Part shown: in pieces, positions 59,115 to 64,000 of the stretch
How the letters are laid out: the number at the start of each line of letters is the position of its first letter
How positions within the stretch are numbered: position 1 is the stretch's first letter
Assembly (NCBI GenBank): GCA_001689405.1
Contig: LUJO01000030.1
Location: 1 to 64,000 of the forward strand
Direction: 5' to 3'
Length of the DNA stretch: 64,000 bases
Origin: Candidatus Homeothermus arabinoxylanisolvens
Lineage (GTDB): Bacteria > Bacteroidota > Bacteroidia > Bacteroidales > Muribaculaceae
Translations under genes and position numbers: made by a program
The notes under the pieces: generated by a model
Databases searched by the model: none
Told to the model about the DNA's origin: nothing
Seen by the model: the letters and a program-made list of their open reading frames with translations, nothing else

Positions 59115-59591
59115 TCAGAGTTTTGTGTAATGACGATACCGGCGACGTCTGCTCCTTACCAACAGAGCGGGCGGCAGCAAGGGGACCAGTGCGCTCCTGC
59201 GCCGGCGCAGATGGGTGCGCAGTATCTTGACGCCGCACTCCGGCGATATGAAGAATGAGTCGGCCGGCTCGAAAACGGCCACATGCATGGCCGCCTCGCG
59301 CAGCGACTCATTCTTGCAGCACTCCATGCGTGTCATGACCTTGCGGTAAAATTCAGCCCATTTCCGCCGCGTAATGCCGGAGCCGCTTACGCCGCCGTTG
59401 CGCCTTATGGCGAGGACAATCCTGTAGGCGTAGTCAGGATCTACATAATAAGAGGGAGCCTGACTACGCGACACGGCGGCAGACAACGCGAGCAACGAGC
59501 CAAACCGCCTGTCAGGATTCTGCTTCAGTACCGATTGACATGCGTCTAAAAAATCAAGGTCGCGGGTACTGTAAAAAATGTGTGTACTCAT
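59115..59591 (-). CDS. Unknown basic protein of the phage-associated segment
   Basis: 158 residues. The body (THIFYSTRDLDFLDACQSVL; AAVSRSQAPSYYVDPDYAYR; RRKWAEFYRKVMTRMECCKN) is followed by a strongly basic tail (RRRRSALVPLLPPALLVRSRRRRYRHYTKL in part). It could bind nucleic acid. It has its own promoter upstream and is not in the terminase transcript by necessity. No family is recognised. Confidence 0.6.
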   Translation of the reverse strand: MSTHIFYSTRDLDFLDACQSVLKQNPDRRFGSLLALSAAVSRSQAPSYYVDPDYAYRIVLAIRRNGGVSGSGITRRKWAEFYRKVMTRMECCKNESLREAAMHVAVFEPADSFFISPECGVKILRTHLRRRRSALVPLLPPALLVRSRRRRYRHYTKL

Positions 59592-59625
59592 TGTATAGAT
59601 AAATATTAGTGGTTAAAATGCAATG

Positions 59626-59633
59626 CAAATATA
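59626..59633 (-). promoter_or_regulatory. -7 promoter element of the two small phage-side genes (TATATTTG)
   Basis: On the minus strand TATATTTG with a TTG 21 bases upstream fits the -33/-7 pair. The leader would be about 28 nt. Confidence 0.6.
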
Positions 59634-59695
59634 CAACACCATATGGGCGTAATGCAAGCACACAGCCGTTAAAGATAGTTAACACGAGTGTTAAA

Positions 59696-61582
59696 TCAAA
59701 AACGGTATTTACGGCGGAAGCGCACGCGCTCCGATATGACCGGAGGATACTGCGAGGCCGCATACAGCGCTATGGCCCTCGTCATGAGTATGTCATCGTG
59801 GTATCCGGCCCTTGCGCCGAAGCGGCCCGAAGGATCGCACTCGTATACAGCCAGCTCGTCGCATGCGTCGGAGTCGCGTTCTATGTAGGCTTCATCCCTG
59901 ACCATGGCTATAAGATGGTTTATGAGCATGGTCTTGGTGGCCCTATTGGTATGAAAGCCCACCCGCGTCTCATAACCGGCCGCAACGGAGTCATTGATAC
60001 GCCGCCTGTACAGATTGCGGTACACATGGTTCAGCTCCGACAGTACATACAGGCCGTGTTCGCCGCCCGTGCACGATGACTCAAGCGAGTTGCTCTCTAT
60101 GACGAGCAGCGCCTCGCAATACCACTGCGCTATCGAGGCCGCGGTCCACGCCACTATGTCGTGGTCGCCGTGGCCACGCCATTGTGCCACAACAGCCGGC
60201 CGCCCTTCATGGCCGAGAGCGTCGAGCACCGATATGACCGTGTAGTCGCTGCCCTCGGAGCGTCCGCCTATGTCGACCGCCGCCACGTAGCGGCCTCTGC
60301 ACAGCGGCGACATCTCCGGAAACCGCCACACTTTCAGCCGTCCGTTGGGGTCGTCGCAGAAGCCGTCAATCTCCAGCGCTCCGGGGCCTTTGACCGAATG
60401 GGTCACAAGACGGCCTACAGCCGCGGGCGGTGTGCATGACGCACGCAGCCGCTCGACCTTATCGAGCGTGAACACACCGTGGCCGGTGTTGGCAAAGGCC
60501 TCTATGTCATCGGAGGGAAACTCGGCGGCCATAAGGGCGGCCGTCGGATACTCGCGCCGCTTCTCGCGGTACCAAGCTATCTGTTCGAGCGTGCATCCGC
60601 GCTCCCAAAGCCCCCTTTCGTATGTGTCGAGCGACATCCACAGGCTCCCGTAGTCGCCGACCGGCACAGAGTAGATATCTATCTCATACCACGGCACGAA
60701 TACGGCGGCCTTGTCGCTCTCGCCACGCTTGGAGCGGAGCCACTCGGAGTGGAAGTAATTGCCCACGCCGTTGGCCGTGCTTTCGAGTACCACAAGGCTC
60801 TCGGGCACCCTCGCTATGCCGGCGCATATGGCTCTCACGAAGCCCTCGGGAGTGCGTGAGGGCGTATCGGCCCAGAACGCCACCTCGCTAAGATGAGCCA
60901 TGGCCACATCGGCACCGCGCACCGACTCCTGACGCTCGCTCGACGCCACTGTCACACGGCAGTCACGGCCCCGTATGAGGCGCGTGTTGATAGAACGCTC
61001 AAAGGCCGTGAACCCCGGCCGCTCCTCCTCGTCCCAGAACTCCCCGGGATAAGAGTCGAGCATCTTTGTGTATATGCCCCTTATGGTGGCCGCCACGTCC
61101 TTTACATGCGCACATATAAGAGAGTGCCAGTTGCGTGCCCGGCAGCACTGGATCCACGCCATATACATCTGCACGAGCGTCGATCCGCCCCACTGACGGG
61201 CCTTAAGCATGATTATCCTTATGGGCCGCCCCTCACACCGTTGCTGCTCAAACAGAGCCACCACGCGCCTCTGCGGACGGTTGAGCATGAACTTGACGTC
61301 GCGGCCCGTAAGCTTGTCCTTTACGGTGACGCACGTGGCCGCCCAGTACTCGAAGTCATGACGCACACGCAGCAGCCTCCACAGCCGCTCGTCGCGTGAA
61401 GCGGCCTCCATGTCGGGGTCGTCGAGCATGGACTGCGGCACCAGCACCGGCTCGCCGCCGGGCGAAACGGCCTTTACTCTCCGGCCGCAGCATCCGGTGC
61501 CCGAAAGCTGGTCATAGGGCGCCGTAAGAAGCCGGTTGCGGCGGGTGTTCTCATCGATTATCTGTGTCAGCGATTGTTCCAT
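59696..61582 (-). CDS. Phage terminase large subunit
   Basis: 628 residues. N-terminal ATPase: a FMLNRPQRRVVALFEQQR lead-in, Walker A-like KARQWGGSTLVQMYMAW near 148 and a Walker B-like VAMAHLSEVAFWAD. C-terminal nuclease: Asp in YVAAVDIGGRSEGSDYT, a central VIESNSLESS and the final GYHDDILMTRAIALYA, the three acidic motifs of the RNase H-like domain. All motifs are intact, so it could package DNA. It overlaps the structural gene upstream by 16 bases. No portal or capsid gene is in the window; they may lie to the right of it or be missing. Confidence 0.85.
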   Translation of the reverse strand: MEQSLTQIIDENTRRNRLLTAPYDQLSGTGCCGRRVKAVSPGGEPVLVPQSMLDDPDMEAASRDERLWRLLRVRHDFEYWAATCVTVKDKLTGRDVKFMLNRPQRRVVALFEQQRCEGRPIRIIMLKARQWGGSTLVQMYMAWIQCCRARNWHSLICAHVKDVAATIRGIYTKMLDSYPGEFWDEEERPGFTAFERSINTRLIRGRDCRVTVASSERQESVRGADVAMAHLSEVAFWADTPSRTPEGFVRAICAGIARVPESLVVLESTANGVGNYFHSEWLRSKRGESDKAAVFVPWYEIDIYSVPVGDYGSLWMSLDTYERGLWERGCTLEQIAWYREKRREYPTAALMAAEFPSDDIEAFANTGHGVFTLDKVERLRASCTPPAAVGRLVTHSVKGPGALEIDGFCDDPNGRLKVWRFPEMSPLCRGRYVAAVDIGGRSEGSDYTVISVLDALGHEGRPAVVAQWRGHGDHDIVAWTAASIAQWYCEALLVIESNSLESSCTGGEHGLYVLSELNHVYRNLYRRRINDSVAAGYETRVGFHTNRATKTMLINHLIAMVRDEAYIERDSDACDELAVYECDPSGRFGARAGYHDDILMTRAIALYAASQYPPVISERVRFRRKYRF

Positions 61583-63897
61583 GATAAAAATGTCAATATT
61601 ATTTCTTCAAATTGCATAGACTCGTCGGCGGTGCCCGAAAGCCGCAGGGTGATACCGCGCACGGGCCGCGTGACGATACGCGCACGGAGCGGAGCATGCA
61701 CGGAGCCTGCCACATCGAGTGCGGTTATAAGACCGGGACGCCGCGAACCGTTGTCGCCCTCGACTGCGGCGCGCAGACGGCAGTCATCGGCCCCCACACG
61801 CCATGTCACGGCTCCGAGAGTACGCGGCATGCGTCCCGGCAGAGCAAACGAGGCGGTGTAGCTCACTCTGTCGGTGCCGTCGCTGTAACGGACACACCGG
61901 TCACTGTCAAGCACAAGCCAGCGGTCATCGGGCATAAGACACCACAATTCCTGAAGCTCAGGCCGGTAAACGAGCCGGCGCGCACGGCACCGCGCCATTA
62001 CCTGACCCGCCTTTGAAGCGGTTATGCGCAGCAGTGTGTCGCCAAAAGCCGAGGCATATACTCCGTCGGGCGCCACAGCCACCTTACGGCCGTCGTCGAC
62101 TCCCCGGCGGTCGATAATATGGGCCGACGACAGGCTACGCGACGCGTTGACCGACAGCGCGTATACGCCGTCGACCGAAAACACATACAGATGGCGCCGC
62201 GCAAAGTCCCATGCGCTCGACGACTTGGCGGCGGGGGTGATGGCCGTGATGCGACCGCATGTTATGTGGGCGGCCGAGTCGATGACCGCGGGCGACGAGG
62301 GCGCGGCGGCGAGAACCGTGCCTGCAAGACGCTGCGGCCCCCCCGAAGAAATCGGGGCAAGCGGCTCCGCACACGGTTCAAGCTCTACCGGAGCGCCGTC
62401 GGCCGACATATGACAGGCCATGCGACGGCACGGCGAAGGCGAAAGTTCAATGACGGCGCTGCGGTGGGTGCCGTCGCCGTAGCTGACGCAAAGCTCCATT
62501 TTCACCGCGGCCGGATGAGGATAGGCCGTGAGAGGCCCGAGCTGCAGAGGCGCGTGGCCGCTGCCCGAGTGCATGGCCGTGACAACCTCCTCGGTTGCGT
62601 CGTCATGACACAGCGTCACTCTTGTCACGGAGGTCCACGCCATGGCAGGCAACCGCTTCACGGCTCCCGCAAGAGGCGACTCGGGGAGTGCCCGTATGGG
62701 TGTTATGTCGCCCCACAGCAGCATGTCGCCCGTGACGAGCGCCGTACGCGCCGTGAACGAATGGGGCACCTCGACGGCGCCCTTGAGGAGCGGATACATA
62801 CCGGGGTCCTTACGCAGGAGGGGGCCGAGAACGGCGCTCACATCGGAGTACGCCGGATACACCCGGCGGACAGCCGACGGCATGACGGGCAGCCCACCGG
62901 CAAACGGATTGTTTATACGGGCCACGCACCGGCAGGCGGTGTCGAGTCGGTCGACAACCGGCAGTGCGGTGAGGGCGTGACTGTAATTCAGCGGCAACGT
63001 GGCGGTGACAGTGCCGTACGAGCCGTCGGTGTCGCCGAAGTCAAATGCCGCGTCAGCCCCGGCGTCGACTGCGGCCAACGGAGGCGACATATACAGCTCC
63101 AGAACCGCCGCCCTGCGCGCCCAAGAGGGGTAGGGCGCGCAGGCCGCACGGAGCCCTAACGAGAATGCCCTTACGCCCACCTGAGCGGCGAGGACATGTG
63201 TATAGCCGCCATCGCCCGACATGAGCCTTATGACCGGCTTGGGCGGCGCGTATCCTCCGGATGGTGCAAGCATGACCGGCGACGAGCGGTGAAGGGTATT
63301 GCCCGAGGCATCGGCTATGCGGTACCATACGATGACGGGCGCCGTAATGCACCCGACCGACGAGGCCTTGACCACCGCGCGGCTGTGTGCCGAATAGAGC
63401 GCATAGCTAACGCTCCGGCTGTCAGCGGCCGACAATGTGCCCGGCCAGCGCTCCACAGGCCGGTCGAGACGGCATGCCGGAGCCGTGACATGGTACTCGC
63501 CGGCGTCGACAGCCTCGATGACCACAGCCGGGAACTCCGGCTTCATACCGAGCACACGGAAGCTGTCGGAAGCCTCGTCATAGTCTGCATGCCACGGGCC
63601 CGCGTCGGTCATGAACAGGACAGAACGCGCAGTCACGGCGGCACAACGGAAGTCGGCCGGAAGGGTTCCGAGCGGAGTGGCGATGCCGCCGCGCGACACA
63701 ATGACGTCGCGGCCGTTGACGGCAAATACCGAACGTGAGCCGTCGGTATGCACGTATTCGGCAGCCGCATCGGCGGCGGGCGGCTCGTCAAAAGCCGGCA
63801 CGAGACATCCGTTGCGGTTGCGCATGTTGATTACCGTGGTCGATGAGTCACCGGCCTCGGGGAGAACCGGTTTTATCGAAATGTCAGTGTTTTTCAT
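61567..63897 (-). CDS. Large phage-associated protein, probable structural/tail component
   Basis: 776 residues from the ATG at 63897. Strand-rich throughout, without signal or membrane helix: INMRNRNGCLVPAFDEPPAA, VHTDGSRSVFAVNGRDVIVS, LYVFSVDGVYALSVNASRSL, VAPDGVYASAFGDTLLRITA. The repeated short hydrophobic strands suggest a propeller-like or tail/stabilisation-protein fold. It directly precedes the terminase and overlaps it. The gene is unusually GC-rich, with strong bias to G/C third positions. No homologue is named with confidence. Confidence 0.55.
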   Translation of the reverse strand: MKNTDISIKPVLPEAGDSSTTVINMRNRNGCLVPAFDEPPAADAAAEYVHTDGSRSVFAVNGRDVIVSRGGIATPLGTLPADFRCAAVTARSVLFMTDAGPWHADYDEASDSFRVLGMKPEFPAVVIEAVDAGEYHVTAPACRLDRPVERWPGTLSAADSRSVSYALYSAHSRAVVKASSVGCITAPVIVWYRIADASGNTLHRSSPVMLAPSGGYAPPKPVIRLMSGDGGYTHVLAAQVGVRAFSLGLRAACAPYPSWARRAAVLELYMSPPLAAVDAGADAAFDFGDTDGSYGTVTATLPLNYSHALTALPVVDRLDTACRCVARINNPFAGGLPVMPSAVRRVYPAYSDVSAVLGPLLRKDPGMYPLLKGAVEVPHSFTARTALVTGDMLLWGDITPIRALPESPLAGAVKRLPAMAWTSVTRVTLCHDDATEEVVTAMHSGSGHAPLQLGPLTAYPHPAAVKMELCVSYGDGTHRSAVIELSPSPCRRMACHMSADGAPVELEPCAEPLAPISSGGPQRLAGTVLAAAPSSPAVIDSAAHITCGRITAITPAAKSSSAWDFARRHLYVFSVDGVYALSVNASRSLSSAHIIDRRGVDDGRKVAVAPDGVYASAFGDTLLRITASKAGQVMARCRARRLVYRPELQELWCLMPDDRWLVLDSDRCVRYSDGTDRVSYTASFALPGRMPRTLGAVTWRVGADDCRLRAAVEGDNGSRRPGLITALDVAGSVHAPLRARIVTRPVRGITLRLSGTADESMQFEEIILTFLSWNNR

Positions 63898-64000
63898 TGC
63901 TGATAGCGGTTGGTTATGCCGCAAAGTTACAGCAGTGAGGGCCCGGTTTTATGCACAATCGGGCGGAACGCCTGTAACAGGCCTGCAATCAACGCGTTAG

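Overview
The window reads as chromosomal DNA of a GC-rich gut Bacteroidales, most plausibly a Muribaculaceae-like species. Three things point there. Most genes are preceded by a TAnnTTTG-type -7 element instead of a Shine-Dalgarno site. There is a SusC/SusD polysaccharide utilisation locus driven by a hybrid two-component sensor. Type IX secretion is represented by PorU and by a secreted protein with a C-terminal sorting tail. The family is an inference; the order is well supported.

Layout. 1-3.5 kb is accessory DNA: a 278-bp imperfect palindrome, a three-gene toxin-antitoxin-like operon (HTH-DUF3791 / DUF3990 ADP-ribosyltransferase-like / small protein), a likely small RNA with its own promoter and terminator, a cluster of hairpins, a broken IS256-type transposase and the tail of a MocR-type regulator. 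3.7-22.4 kb is a compact polysaccharide utilisation locus: GH31 with a PA14 insert, a hybrid two-component sensor, SusC, SusD, two surface lipoproteins and a BACON-GH5. The enzyme pair suggests xyloglucan or a related beta-glucan. 22.6-24.7 kb holds tRNA-Leu(CAA) and a type IX-secreted propeller-like protein. 24.9-27.6 kb is a four-subunit 2-oxoacid:ferredoxin oxidoreductase operon. 27.7-32.5 kb is a housekeeping envelope cluster on the minus strand (CBS-domain membrane protein, LptC, an outer-membrane protein, CoaX, a small membrane protein, a DivIC/FtsB-like protein).

32.5-36.4 kb is an AT-richer decay island: a 74-bp tandem repeat carrying a promoter, three tandem small lipoprotein genes (one killed by a stop codon), a truncated Rhs-type toxin C-terminus with an HEYGH motif, a TolC-like fragment with a nonsense codon and a frameshifted TPR lipoprotein. 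PorU follows (36.5-39.9 kb). Divergent from it is a queuosine-precursor transporter under a preQ1-I riboswitch, then a GH43 remnant and a YafQ/RelE-type toxin-antitoxin pair.

41.66-45.26 kb is a tightly coupled four-gene operon: a steroid 5-alpha-reductase homologue, an Old-Yellow-Enzyme reductase and two short-chain dehydrogenases. The arrangement matches the gene set reported for bile-acid/steroid 5-alpha and 5-beta reduction in gut Bacteroidetes. 45.3-49.3 kb is a conserved minus-strand housekeeping run (TatD-like, YidD, RnpA, HemD, DUF4271, LOG, riboflavin synthase). 50-56 kb carries MetY, GH97, GH2 and a Na/Ca exchanger. 57-58.5 kb holds an unusual trio: a 43-residue peptide gene missed by ordinary ORF cut-offs, a VKOR with a dead C39-like domain, and a thioredoxin. 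58.6-64 kb is phage-derived: two unknown small genes, a complete terminase large subunit and a large probable structural protein running to the right edge.

The strongest leads are the steroid/bile-acid operon, the HTH-DUF3791/DUF3990 operon, the peptide-VKOR-thioredoxin trio, the Rhs tail with tandem lipoproteins, the promoter-bearing repeat and the preQ1 riboswitch.
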